DNA of 64,000 nt from Halorarum salinum (GTDB taxonomy: Archaea; Halobacteriota; Halobacteria; Halobacteriales; Haloferacaceae), in contig NZ_CP058579.1 of the NCBI RefSeq assembly GCF_013402875.1, forward strand, positions 2,294,001 through 2,358,000, in the 5' to 3' direction. The translations under genes were made by a program, and so were the position numbers. Below the pieces are notes generated by a model, which saw nothing but the letters and a program-made list of their open reading frames with translations, was not told the origin of the DNA and ran no database searches. Positions 9,229 through 17,024 of the stretch are shown here, one piece after another. Every line of letters begins with the position of its first letter. Position 1 is the stretch's first letter.

Positions 9229-9498
9229 CTAGCCCGCCGGCTCCGTCAGACGTCGGTTTGCGAGTCGGTACAACGCGTACAGGAACAGGACGACGAACCC
9301 GAGGGCGATGGTGTACGCGCGGAACGTCGGGCTGATTGAGGTGTGGATGACGACGTCTCCGAGACTGCCGTTCGGCTCCAACGCGTGTTCGGTGAAGAAC
9401 GACTCGATGATTCCGCTGACCGTGGTCCCGAGGAGGATTAACCCGCCGCCGAGGATCATCGCGATCTTGTCCGCCGTATCAGTCGTGTCTATGGCCAT
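9229..9498 (-). CDS. Small two-helix membrane protein
   Basis: An 89-residue protein with two hydrophobic helices (about 11-31 and 58-78) and a charged C-terminal tail (RLANRRLTE). I do not recognise a named domain. It is the second gene of a pair: its start lies 14 bases behind the stop of the DoxX-family gene, so the two are likely one transcript, and a role as accessory subunit is possible but only inferred. Confidence 0.65.
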   Translation of the reverse strand: MAIDTTDTADKIAMILGGGLILLGTTVSGIIESFFTEHALEPNGSLGDVVIHTSISPTFRAYTIALGFVVLFLYALYRLANRRLTEPAG

Positions 9499-9512
9499 GT
9501 GTGGTCACCAGG

Positions 9513-10037
9513 TTATCCGAGGAAGTACCGCAGCCACGAGTTCTCTTGCACAGTCACGGTCCGTTCGAGATATGCGTCGAAGCCCCAGACGCGTCCTGCC
9601 CCGAACACGATGAGCGTGATGAACAGAACCAGCGTCAACAGATCCCCGTTGACGAATCCGTGTTCCCACTCGGCGTTCCCGAAGTAGAAAAAGAACATCA
9701 GGACCGCCCCGAAGAACGACGCGAGGCGCGTCAACGCGCCGACGATGAGGCCGAGGCCGATGAGCAACTCGCCCAAGGGGATCATGACGTTCACGATCCA
9801 CGGAGCGTTCTGCCCGAACCAGACCATCACGGGCCCGATGATACCCTCGCTCGCGGGACCGGTTAGCCACCACCCAGCGTCGAATGGTTGGTCCGCGAGG
9901 AACTTGTCCATCCCGGCGTGGAGGAACAGCGTACCGACGAGCACTCGGAGGAACGCGATCCAGTACGCTGCCCACGGCCACGACAGAGACAACGACGCAT
10001 CTTCACCGAACAGTCGAGTTTCGATCGCGGTCGACAT
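9513..10037 (-). CDS. DoxX-family membrane protein
   Basis: A 174-residue DoxX-family protein with four helices. The family pattern is seen in 'AAYWIAFLRVLVGTLFLHAGMDKF' (TM1) and 'PLGELLIGLGLIVGALTRLASFFGAVL' (TM2/3). A 'NAEWEHGFVNGDLLTLV' loop precedes TM4. DoxX is the small subunit of the thiosulfate:quinone oxidoreductase of Acidianus, but most homologues are of unknown redox role. The ATG at 10037 is chosen because upstream in-frame sequence (to 10247) does not look coding. No DoxA partner is seen; the small 2-TM protein follows. Confidence 0.8.
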   Translation of the reverse strand: MSTAIETRLFGEDASLSLSWPWAAYWIAFLRVLVGTLFLHAGMDKFLADQPFDAGWWLTGPASEGIIGPVMVWFGQNAPWIVNVMIPLGELLIGLGLIVGALTRLASFFGAVLMFFFYFGNAEWEHGFVNGDLLTLVLFITLIVFGAGRVWGFDAYLERTVTVQENSWLRYFLG

Positions 10038-10602
10038 GGTACATCGTGGGTATACTGTCTGTAACGCCAAATGTTGAGTGGGGACGCTCCCAGCGACGAT
10101 CGCGTCCGTTCGATCAGCGCGATGCATGGGATAGCACCCACGACCGGTCCCGTCACGAACGCCGTGTCGCGGACGGGAACAACCGTCGCCAAACTGGGCA
10201 GTTGGAATCAGCGAGACACCGAGGAAAACGTGCTGTATGCCGACCATCCAAGCGACGGAGTTTGCTGGAAGATGTCGCTACGCGGTGGATACGAGTTCGG
10301 AGGACGAGCCACTGGGCACCGCTAGGGCGACTACCGGCAGCCTGACCGAGTAGCGCCACGAATCTCCGAATGAGGAGTGACGGGGGTTCGCCCCCAGCCG
10401 GGATGGAGGGGATACTTACGAGCAACGTACTCGGGAGCATTCCGAGCGTCTAGGCGACGAACCTACGGCGAAGAAACGAGATCCGCGGCCAGTATGTCCC
10501 TCGTCGGTCTACTAGCCGGGACCGACTAACCCCGTGTGCTATCCAGTGTAATCTACGGTAGTATGGTGCAATCGTAGGACGATTATACAAGGCTCCCGTA
10601 GG
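10038..10602. other. Intergenic stretch, no supported gene
   Basis: About 560 bases between the DoxX gene and the DUF2270 gene. It contains short open frames on both strands, none with a recognisable pattern or a convincing start signal. A TATA-like 'gattatacaagg' around 10579-10590 lies at a suitable distance from the start of the DUF2270 gene. Confidence 0.5.
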
Positions 10603-11313
10603 GTGAGTACCATGAGCGAAAGTTCGAGCAAAGAAACCGATCCGACCGACCCCGAGCACCGGGAGGTCGGGCAAGGCCTTCTTGACGAGGAGATGGGGCC
10701 AAGCGGATCGATGGCTCATCTGTACCGCGGGGAAATCCACCGGATGCGCTTCTGGCGTGAGCGCCTCGATCGTACGACCAACTGGGCCATCATCGTGATA
10801 GCGGCGATTTTGACGTGGGCATTCTCGAGCGAGTCGAATCCCCATTACGTGTTGCTCGTCGGCGCGATGATACTCGGTACCATCTTGGTCATTGAGGCGC
10901 GCCGATATCGAGGATACGACATCTGGCGGTCGCGGTATCGGACGTTACAGAAAAACGTCTTCGCGTACGGCCTCGATCCCTCACAAGGGTTAGAAGAGAC
11001 GGACTGGCGAGCCGAACTGAGTAGGGACTACCGACAACCACGACTCAAAATCTCGATGGAGGAAGCGATCGCTCACCGTCTCCGGCGGGTGTATCTCCCA
11101 TTGCTAACCATCGTACTCGGTGCGTGGGTCATTCGCACCACCGCCTTTACAGACGTCCTGTGGCCAGCCAGTGCGGCAATCGGTACTGTTCCGGGAGTCC
11201 TCGTGATGGGCGTTGTCGCCCTCAGTTACGGCACCATGGTCTTCATCGCGGTTCGACCACGGACCTGGCATGCCGAAACCGAAATGATGACTGAAGACAT
11301 CCGAGAAAAGTAG
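10603..11313 (+). CDS. DUF2270 membrane protein
   Basis: A 236-residue integral membrane protein matching the DUF2270 family of haloarchaea and some bacteria. The core begins 'MAHLYRGEIHRMRFWRERLDRTTNWA' pattern near residue 37, then two helices, an amphipathic cytosolic stretch with 'RRYRGYDIWRSRYRTLQKNVFA', and two further helices before a short polar tail. The acidic N-terminal 35 residues are typically haloarchaeal. ATG at 10612 is an equally possible start. Function is unknown; no partner in the neighbourhood explains it. Confidence 0.75.
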   Translation: MSTMSESSSKETDPTDPEHREVGQGLLDEEMGPSGSMAHLYRGEIHRMRFWRERLDRTTNWAIIVIAAILTWAFSSESNPHYVLLVGAMILGTILVIEARRYRGYDIWRSRYRTLQKNVFAYGLDPSQGLEETDWRAELSRDYRQPRLKISMEEAIAHRLRRVYLPLLTIVLGAWVIRTTAFTDVLWPASAAIGTVPGVLVMGVVALSYGTMVFIAVRPRTWHAETEMMTEDIREK

Positions 11314-11347
11314 CTGAAAACCCAAGTCGATCGCTGTCGTCGAACAC

Positions 11348-11740
11348 CTACCCCTCTACTTCGTCGAGGACCCGCTCGAAACTCCGGTGTACGTCTGTAG
11401 CCATTTCATTGAGAGCGTCGTTACCAGTGATCGAGACGAGCTGTTGAGGATCGACTGCGCTTACACCGATGGCTCCAGTATCCGTTTCATAGACGATGAC
11501 GTTGCACGGCAGTAATGCCCCAAGCAGAATCTCCTCTTGGAGTCCTTTGTGAGCCTGTTCAGGATTGCAGGCTCCGAGAATACGGTATTGACGGAAGTCC
11601 GCGTCCAGTTTCTTTTTGAGCGTTGCCCGAACGTCGATATCGCAGAGAACACCAAAGCCTTCGTCCTCTAGTGCCGTTACCGTCTCCTCGACGATCTCCT
11701 CAAAACCACCGGAGACGGTTCGGTCGAGAGTATAACTCAC
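11348..11740 (-). CDS. DUF302 protein
   Basis: A 130-residue DUF302-family protein, a small alpha/beta fold found widely beside sulfur and redox genes. The family pattern is seen in 'FEEIVEETVTALEDEGFGVLCDIDVRATLKKKL', 'YRILGACNPEQAHKGLQ', and 'LLPCNVIVYE', where the last Cys (about residue 79) is typical. It is the last gene of the minus-strand sulfur locus, 93 bases behind the winged-helix regulator gene. It may bind a small sulfur compound or heme, but no biochemical role is established to my knowledge. Confidence 0.85.
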   Translation of the reverse strand: MSYTLDRTVSGGFEEIVEETVTALEDEGFGVLCDIDVRATLKKKLDADFRQYRILGACNPEQAHKGLQEEILLGALLPCNVIVYETDTGAIGVSAVDPQQLVSITGNDALNEMATDVHRSFERVLDEVEG

Positions 11741-11833
11741 AAGATCATAAAACGGTTTGGGCGAGCATTCGCCATGGTTACCTGAACAGACGTAGTAGAG
11801 TTCGACAGGAATGTGGAGAGCGATAGTGGAGAA

Positions 11834-12238
11834 TTAGGCTTCAGTGGGGGGTTGCTGAGGGCCGTGGTGACCGTACTTGTCTTCGAACTCTTGGATGAGC
11901 TGTCCCATCTGTGCATACCAATCGTTGAGCATCCGCTGCATGTCGTCGGTGATCTTGCTCGGGTCCGTCGGGCGGTAGACGTGGTAGTAGCCACCTTGGT
12001 CGTAGTTGACCTGCTCCTTCTGGATGAAGCCGGCCTGGAGTAGTCGCTGGACGGCGCGGTATGCTGTCGACCGCTCTCGATCCACACGCTCCGCAATGTC
12101 ATCAACCGTTAGAGGCTTCGAAGCCTCTACAAGCATGCGAAAGACCTGTTTATCGAGCTCTTTGAGGCCGTGGAAACACTCAAGAAGGCCTTCACATTCC
12201 ATGTCCTTTTGGAGGAGTTCTGCCATCGAATCGGTCAT
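11834..12238 (-). CDS. Winged-helix regulator of the sulfur locus
   Basis: A 134-residue DNA-binding protein with a winged helix at about residues 25-90: 'LDKQVFRMLVEASKPLTVDDIAERV', recognition helix 'STAYRAVQRLLQAG', wing 'QVNYDQGGYYHVYRP'. It resembles TrmB/MarR-like haloarchaeal regulators. Two N-terminal cysteines, Cys15 and Cys21, flank an otherwise hydrophobic stretch and could form a disulfide or polysulfide bridge. It sits inside the TauE-YeeE-rhodanese gene group, the position BigR (ArsR family) takes in bacterial sulfide operons, so control of the locus by reactive sulfur is inferred. It has its own promoter with a palindrome (12253-12262) before the ATG. Confidence 0.8.
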   Translation of the reverse strand: MTDSMAELLQKDMECEGLLECFHGLKELDKQVFRMLVEASKPLTVDDIAERVDRERSTAYRAVQRLLQAGFIQKEQVNYDQGGYYHVYRPTDPSKITDDMQRMLNDWYAQMGQLIQEFEDKYGHHGPQQPPTEA

Positions 12239-12252
12239 ATCATCCTATATTA

Positions 12253-12262
12253 GGCGATCGCC
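12253..12262. promoter_or_regulatory. Palindrome in the regulator promoter
   Basis: GGCGATCGCC is a perfect 10-bp palindrome 15-24 bases before the regulator ATG at 12238. A TATA-like stretch (minus strand CTTTTAGTGGG, about 12263-12273) lies directly upstream, about 29 bases from the ATG. The palindrome therefore falls between TATA and the predicted leaderless start, where a repressor would act. Autoregulation is inferred. Confidence 0.4.
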
Positions 12263-12337
12263 CACTAAAAGAGTTTTGTGGGGTTGGGGCAACACCGCAC
12301 AGTTAGTACATTCAAAGAGGGAACCCGGAGAACGAAT

Positions 12338-13333
12338 CTATGAGGTCGCTAGCCGGCACGAGGTCTCACCTCGTTCGTGCCGAAGTTTGTAGACGGCAGC
12401 GATCACCACCGCCGCGCTCACTACGATCGCTGCACCGAAGATGAGGACCATACTTACCGTGTTGAGAACCCCTATACCCAGGGGAGCACTCAGATTCTTC
12501 GCGGCAACAGCGAGACCCCCTGCAAGGAGCATCACTGCGAAGTAACCCTTGATCTCGCCCTCATCGACGAGCGTCGATGCTCCCGCACCGATGCGAGCGC
12601 CAAGGGCGCTCCCAGCGAGTAGCGAACCAACAACGGGGAGTGCAACCGCGCCAGCACGCGCGTAGACGAACGCACCGAACGCGCCAGAAATGGTGATTTG
12701 AAGGATGTCCGTCCCGACAGCGATTCCAGCAGGAACGCCAAGTCCGTACATCATCGCAGGCATCAGTAGAAATCCACCACCAACGCCAAGAAACCCGGAG
12801 AGAACGCCGATCACTCCGCCAATGGCTAATACGATCCACAGTGAAATCGTGGCGCCGCATTTCAGCGAGACCATTGGCGGGACCTCAACTGCTTGTACCC
12901 GGTCGGCTAGTCCGAGTTCGATGCATTCATCGCCTTCGCAACGCGCATCGCGAAGAGTGAACAGTCCGACGAGGGCAAGGAGACCGACGTACGCAGTACT
13001 GATTACGATGTCAGCTGACCCGAGTTCCTCAAGTTGCAGAACGACCCGTTTACCACCCTCAATACCGGCGGTCATAGCCACGGTCATCAGCGCGGCAAGC
13101 TTGTAATCAACTTGTCCGTGATCGCGATGGCGGAGCGCACCGATAACGCTCGTCCCAAATACGAACGCAAGCCCGCTTCCAACTGCCACTTTCGCTGGAT
13201 AGTCCAGCATGAGCAACGCCGGTGTGACGAGGAACGACCCGCCCATTCCGAAGAATCCGAAGAGGATTCCGATCAACAGACCAAACCCGGCGAAGATGGC
13301 AATCATCGCAACGCTCAGTCCGAGTACCTCCAC
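12338..13333 (-). CDS. TauE/SafE-family sulfur anion permease
   Basis: A 331-residue sulfite exporter TauE/SafE family protein. Two halves each carry the family glycine-rich helix: 'GFFGMGGSFLVTPALLMLDYPAKVAVGSGLAF' near the start and 'GFLGVGGGFLLMPAMMYGLGVPAGIAVGTDILQ' in the second half. About eight to nine helices are visible. A cytosolic loop with 'DARCEGDECIELG' carries two cysteines and is unlike generic members. The start is a GTG at 13333, five bases after the stop of the 49-aa gene, with GGGGGTGAG as likely ribosome-binding site. In this context it probably moves sulfite, thiosulfate or sulfide-derived anions; direction cannot be told. Confidence 0.88.
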   Translation of the reverse strand: MEVLGLSVAMIAIFAGFGLLIGILFGFFGMGGSFLVTPALLMLDYPAKVAVGSGLAFVFGTSVIGALRHRDHGQVDYKLAALMTVAMTAGIEGGKRVVLQLEELGSADIVISTAYVGLLALVGLFTLRDARCEGDECIELGLADRVQAVEVPPMVSLKCGATISLWIVLAIGGVIGVLSGFLGVGGGFLLMPAMMYGLGVPAGIAVGTDILQITISGAFGAFVYARAGAVALPVVGSLLAGSALGARIGAGASTLVDEGEIKGYFAVMLLAGGLAVAAKNLSAPLGIGVLNTVSMVLIFGAAIVVSAAVVIAAVYKLRHERGETSCRLATS

Positions 13334-13335
13334 GG

Positions 13336-13485
13336 TTACTCACCCCCGAGCCATTCATGGACTGTCGGACCGGAAATCTGTGTGAGCGCACCGTATCCAA
13401 CATACAGTACGATGGCCTCAGCGAGGACAATTCCGACAGTCGCCGTCGCTTGGGCAGGTCCGCTTAGCAGTTCGAGTCCAAACAT
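13336..13485 (-). CDS. 49-aa single-helix microprotein (DUF7512-like)
   Basis: A 49-residue protein beginning MFGLELLSGPAQATAT, with one transmembrane helix (about 15-35, VGIVLAEAIVLYVGYGAL) and ending in HEWLGGE. It matches a small haloarchaeal family (DUF7512 as I recall it). It sits between the YeeE/YedE pair and TauE/SafE, two bases before the GTG of the permease, so it is translationally coupled to it. A role as a small subunit or stabiliser of the permease is likely but inferred. Confidence 0.8.
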   Translation of the reverse strand: MFGLELLSGPAQATATVGIVLAEAIVLYVGYGALTQISGPTVHEWLGGE

Positions 13486-13579
13486 CTTCACTCACCGCCC
13501 CCGATATCGGATAGCAATCCGTCTTCTCTACCATACTGAAGCCACGCATGTGGCTGTGAGTGTTGTAGAAACATGGTAC

Positions 13580-14044
13580 TTAGTTGGAAGTCGCGTCTGT
13601 CATGCTCTCGGTAGCTGGACGGAGCGCACGCCAGTAGCCCTGAGCGTATGCGCCGATGAACATCCCAGCGATAGCCCAGAGGATCTTGTAGTTCCCAATC
13701 CCGAGGCTCGCATAGCCAGCACCAGGGCAGATGCCCGAAAGACCCCACCCGACGCCGAAGACGAGGCCGCCGACGATGACGTTCCTATCGAAGGACTTCT
13801 CGCGGCGTTGGTAACGGGTACCCGTGAACGGGGCAGTTTCGAGGAGGCGGGACCCGATCTGAATCGCGATTCCTGCGACCAGCGCAGCACCGCCCATCAC
13901 GAACAACAGCCCGAGGTCCTCCAACTGGAGGAAGTTGAGCACGACTTCCGGACGAGCCATCTGGCTGTACGCCAAACCGAACCCTTGGATGAGTCCAGCG
14001 ACGACGATGAGCGCCGTAAACAGCGGATGGCGGCTCGTACTCAT
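13580..14044 (-). CDS. YeeE/YedE half-protein (DUF6691 type)
   Basis: A 154-residue membrane protein forming one half of a YeeE/YedE (sulphur transport, TsuA-like) permease. Four helices are visible. The signature GICPGAG with Cys106 corresponds to the conserved cysteine loop that relays thiosulfate in TsuA. The start ATG at 14044 overlaps the stop of the upstream half (TAATG), so the two halves are co-translated and probably assemble as a heterodimer. Substrate is expected to be thiosulfate or a related sulfane sulfur compound, from the family and context. Confidence 0.85.
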   Translation of the reverse strand: MSTSRHPLFTALIVVAGLIQGFGLAYSQMARPEVVLNFLQLEDLGLLFVMGGAALVAGIAIQIGSRLLETAPFTGTRYQRREKSFDRNVIVGGLVFGVGWGLSGICPGAGYASLGIGNYKILWAIAGMFIGAYAQGYWRALRPATESMTDATSN

Positions 14045-14535
14045 TACGGATTCACCCCTAGTGCGGCGACAGCAAGCGCGGTCACGATAGCGACACCGAC
14101 GAACAACCCAACGTTCACGAATGACGTTCGGGATAGCGAGGCGATGCCGGAGACGCCGTGCCCCGCCGTACAGCCTTTGCCGAGCCTGGTTCCGACGCCA
14201 ACGAGGACACCACCGCCCAGCAACCGCCACCACTGGACATCGGTCACGAAGATCCCCGGGGTGAGGACGAGCCCGTAGAGGGCCGCACCAGCAACGATGC
14301 TGAGCGCGAATACGACGCGCCAGTCACGCGAGTCAACGTATTTCTTACGTTGGAACCGGGGGAGATCCGATACGTACGACAGCGTCGTCTCGAGGAACGT
14401 GCTGTTGCCCGCAATGATCCCCGTCCCGAGGTAAAAAACGGCGATACTGAGGCCGACGAATAATCCACCCACGAGGTAATGGGTAATCCCACGTGGGAAC
14501 GACTCGGTCGCGATGGAGAGTAGCATCGTGTCCAT
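14044..14535 (-). CDS. YeeE/YedE half-protein
   Basis: A 163-residue membrane protein, the other half of the split YeeE/YedE permease. The conserved motif GCTAGHG with Cys122 is the second cysteine loop of the family. Four helices are seen, with a charged cytosolic stretch 'RFQRKKYVDSRDWR' in the middle. Gene order and TAATG overlap with the following half match the DUF395 gene pair in bacterial BigR operons. It starts five bases after the stop of the rhodanese-MBL gene, so uptake and oxidation are on one transcript. Confidence 0.85.
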   Translation of the reverse strand: MDTMLLSIATESFPRGITHYLVGGLFVGLSIAVFYLGTGIIAGNSTFLETTLSYVSDLPRFQRKKYVDSRDWRVVFALSIVAGAALYGLVLTPGIFVTDVQWWRLLGGGVLVGVGTRLGKGCTAGHGVSGIASLSRTSFVNVGLFVGVAIVTALAVAALGVNP

Positions 14536-14540
14536 GGATC

Positions 14541-15725
14541 TCAGTCGCCGGTGAGTGCGTCTTGGCTGGCCGCGCAGTTGTTCGGCCCGAGTTCGAGTTT
14601 GAACGCCTCTTCGTCACCGGTCCTCTTCTGGCCGAGATTCGTCGCGATGATGTCCTCGTAGTTAGCCGGTCGAGGCGGCATATCCGAGAGGATGAATTCG
14701 ACGAATTCCTCGCGCTCCGTCGAAAGGACGTCCATCGACTCGGTGAGGTCGCCGAGTCGGGCTGTGTGGGTCCCATCCTCGGCGAGCGTTGCTGAGTCAC
14801 TGAAGTGAGCCGGCGCAATCGCCGTCTCAGCAGGTAGCGGAAGGATCGTCTCGTTAAGCGTATCGTACAGGGTCCGAGCCGCCTCGCGCGCGGCGTCTTC
14901 GTCTTCAAGGTCAGGACGGGCGACACTCTCAGTGAAAAGACCGTCACCAGTGAACAGGACCTCTCCGACCTGATAACTCGCCATACCGGACGTATGCCCA
15001 GGCGTGTGAACGACCTCGATGGTCGTGTTTCCGACTGAGAGTTCATCACCGTGTTCAACGGTCGTGTACGCTTGTTCGTACTCAATTCCGCGCTCGTCAG
15101 CAGGTGCAGGGAGCACGATTTCGGCCCCAGGGTTGGCTGCGAGGCTTCGGACACCGCTGATGTGATCGGCGTGGATGTGCGTGTCGATCGCGTGGGTAAT
15201 CTCCGCGCCGAGCGCCTGCGCATCCCGGATGTATTCGTCGACGAACGCGCGTAGTGGGTCGATGACCGCAGCTTCGTCGTCGTCGATGATGAGGTAGGTG
15301 AGACAGCCGCTCGAGGGGCGCTGGTACTGAGCGATGGTCGTGTCCGTGGCCACGTCCAACTCGTGGTACTCGTGGATACGCGCCCAGCCGTTCATCCCCC
15401 TTGCAAGGTGACTGACGTCATATCCCTCCTCCTCGAGGAGCTCAGCGACCATCTCGCTGGAACCGCCCTTCGCACAGAGCACTGTGATCCTTTGGTCCCT
15501 CGGAAGGTCAACGAGCAAGTCCTCGGGAATCCCGTCGAGCAGCTGGAAATAGGGATAGTTCACGATTCCGACGTTCTCACCGTCGATATGCCATTCGTCG
15601 AAGTCACCTTCCGAGCGTGCATCGAGGATGAAGATATCCTCGCCGCTGTCGATGCACTCTTTCAGTTCCTCGGGCGCGATTGATTCGACCTCTTCTTCGG
15701 CGTCAAGAGGGGTTCCTTCGGTCAT
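14541..15725 (-). CDS. Rhodanese-MBL fusion (Blh/ETHE1-like persulfide dioxygenase)
   Basis: A 394-residue fusion of an N-terminal rhodanese (about 10-115) and a metallo-beta-lactamase domain (about 125-370) of the ETHE1/Blh persulfide dioxygenase group. The rhodanese loop is VLCAKGGSS with catalytic Cys84. MBL metal ligands are seen in 'THIHADHISG', 'HTPGHTSGM', 'FTGDGLF' and 'PAHFSD'. The protein ends in LELGPNNCAA plus a short tail, shared with the second fusion at 17 kb. The start at 15725 (MTEGTP) is preferred to the ATG at 15737 because a TATA-like AAATAAGG lies about 30 bases upstream. Expected to take persulfide sulfur and oxidise it to sulfite. Confidence 0.87.
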   Translation of the reverse strand: MTEGTPLDAEEEVESIAPEELKECIDSGEDIFILDARSEGDFDEWHIDGENVGIVNYPYFQLLDGIPEDLLVDLPRDQRITVLCAKGGSSEMVAELLEEEGYDVSHLARGMNGWARIHEYHELDVATDTTIAQYQRPSSGCLTYLIIDDDEAAVIDPLRAFVDEYIRDAQALGAEITHAIDTHIHADHISGVRSLAANPGAEIVLPAPADERGIEYEQAYTTVEHGDELSVGNTTIEVVHTPGHTSGMASYQVGEVLFTGDGLFTESVARPDLEDEDAAREAARTLYDTLNETILPLPAETAIAPAHFSDSATLAEDGTHTARLGDLTESMDVLSTEREEFVEFILSDMPPRPANYEDIIATNLGQKRTGDEEAFKLELGPNNCAASQDALTGD

Positions 15726-15786
15726 CGTCACTCCCATCTAACGGTGCGTTCCAAATAAGGCTTTGCATAGTAGACTACCAATTGCA

Positions 15787-15801
15787 CAATACCATTTGGG
15801 G
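15787..15801 (-). promoter_or_regulatory. Candidate operator upstream of rhodanese-MBL gene 1
   Basis: The minus strand reads CCCCAAATGGTATTG, resembling CCCCATAGTATTGGG in the palindrome just before the second rhodanese-MBL gene (17004-17022). It lies about 30 bases upstream of the TATA-like element of the minus-strand gene. The shared half-site suggests one regulator for both genes. Inference from two or three sites only. Confidence 0.35.
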
Positions 15802-15901
15802 CGGCAGTACTCTACGCCCTGTACACGCTACTCGTCCAGTATTCCGGAAATCGGTTGTGTTGGGGGAGTGAATTTCCACCGGTACTCTTTTACAGCCGGC
15901 T

Positions 15902-15911
15902 CCAATATTGG
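15902..15911. promoter_or_regulatory. Palindrome in the tusA-like promoter
   Basis: CCAATATTGG is a perfect 10-bp palindrome between a TATA-like 'tcttttacag' (about 15886-15895) and the ATG at 15929. It shares CCAATA / TATTGG with the site at 17004-17022. Its position overlaps the expected transcription start, suiting a repressor. Confidence 0.35.
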
Positions 15912-15928
15912 GCAGTGAAGTCAATATC

Positions 15929-16171
15929 ATGACGCAGTACGAAGTCACCGAAACGTCGGACGTGAAAGGAGAGAACTGCCCGATGCCGGTCGTCAAGACC
16001 AAGCAGACCATCGACCAACTCGCCGAGGACGACGTGCTCGAAGTTCTCGCGACCGACTCGGGAAGCGTGAGCGACATCGCCGGTTGGGCAGACACGACTG
16101 AGGGCGTCGAACTCGTCGACCAAGAAGGGGACGGCGACGTCTACAAACACTACGTGCGGAAGACCGAGTAA
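15929..16171 (+). CDS. TusA-family sulfur carrier
   Basis: An 80-residue TusA-like sulfurtransferase. The catalytic motif CPMPVVKTKQ begins at Cys17, and the C-terminal strand carries 'GDVYKHYVRK'. TusA proteins carry a persulfide on this Cys between sulfurtransferases. The in-frame ATG at 15908 is rejected because TusA homologues begin close to the first strand. The DsrE2-like gene starts three bases after the stop, so carrier and DsrE2 are one unit; in bacteria such TusA-DsrE2 pairs deliver sulfane sulfur to oxidising enzymes. Confidence 0.88.
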   Translation: MTQYEVTETSDVKGENCPMPVVKTKQTIDQLAEDDVLEVLATDSGSVSDIAGWADTTEGVELVDQEGDGDVYKHYVRKTE

Positions 16172-16174
16172 TCG

Positions 16175-16777
16175 ATGAGCTCTGATGCTGACCAGGCACC
16201 CGAGACGACGGCTTCTCCGACCCAGGGTAAAGAGTCTCTCAGTCGTGCAGAGCTGGAGGCTCGTATCGATGAGCTCGAGGACCGCCTCGCGGACGTCGAG
16301 GCCGAGTCGGACGACAGTACACCGAAGATGTCGATCATCGCGACGAAGGGTACCCTCGACATGGCGTATCCGCCGCTCATCCTCGCGAGCACTGCTGCCG
16401 CGTTCGGTTGGGAGGTCACGGTCTTCCACACTTTCTGGGGACTCGACATCCTTCACGAGAAGCGCTCAAAGAACCTCAAACTAAGTTCAGTCGGCAACCC
16501 GAACATGCCGGTTCCGAACGCAATCGGTGCGCTCCCCGGGATGGATCGGGTGACGACAAAGATGATGGAAAAACAGATCAGGGACAACGACACCGCTACC
16601 ATAGAGGAACTCCTCGAGACGTCGCTGGATATGGGCGTCGAGTTTCAGGCCTGCCAGATGACCATTGACCTGATGGACTACGACGAGGACGGCTTTTACG
16701 ACGGCGTCACCACTGACGTCGGTGCCGCCACGGCGATTCAGGACATGGCCGACGCGGATATCCAGCTGCTCATCTGA
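16175..16777 (+). CDS. DsrE2-like sulfur-relay protein
   Basis: A 200-residue DsrE/DsrF/DrsH-like protein (DsrE2). Residues 20-46 form a short acidic coiled coil (RAELEARIDELEDRLADVEAE region). The DsrE-like core starts at about 51: 'MSIIATKGTLDMAYPPLILASTAAAFG', 'VTVFHTFWGLDIL', and ends 'ATAIQDMADADIQLLI'. The conserved sulfur-binding cysteine is Cys160 in 'GVEFQACQMT'. DsrE2 is typically membrane-associated through a hydrophobic segment. It is expected to exchange persulfide with the TusA protein encoded immediately upstream. Confidence 0.85.
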   Translation: MSSDADQAPETTASPTQGKESLSRAELEARIDELEDRLADVEAESDDSTPKMSIIATKGTLDMAYPPLILASTAAAFGWEVTVFHTFWGLDILHEKRSKNLKLSSVGNPNMPVPNAIGALPGMDRVTTKMMEKQIRDNDTATIEELLETSLDMGVEFQACQMTIDLMDYDEDGFYDGVTTDVGAATAIQDMADADIQLLI

Positions 16778-16990
16778 TGGGGTTCCACACCTTCGGCTTA
16801 TTTCCCGTATTCAGCTGAGCCACTCTACGGTAGGGTGTGCAATTCATCCACGAGACAGTAATGGATAGTATTCGATAGAGCGTACATTAATTCTCCAGCA
16901 ACGACACACCTTCAATGGACGGATACAGAGCGTCTAATAGCGGGAATACGCGAGGAAAACGCTAAAATTCCTTTGCCGAGTCGCCAACAG

Positions 16991-17022
16991 CTTTTTACAC
17001 AAGCACCCCATAGTATTGGGTG
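16991..17022 (+). promoter_or_regulatory. TATA element plus near-perfect palindrome before rhodanese-MBL gene 2
   Basis: CTTTTTACAC (16991-17000) is a TATA-like element about 27 bases before 17022. It is followed by CACCCCATAGTATTGGGTG (17004-17022), a 19-bp imperfect palindrome ending two bases before the ATG at 17025. The transcript is therefore expected to be leaderless, with the palindrome covering the start site. Related half-sites occur at 15787-15801 and 15902-15911. Confidence 0.5.
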
Positions 17023-17024
17023 TA

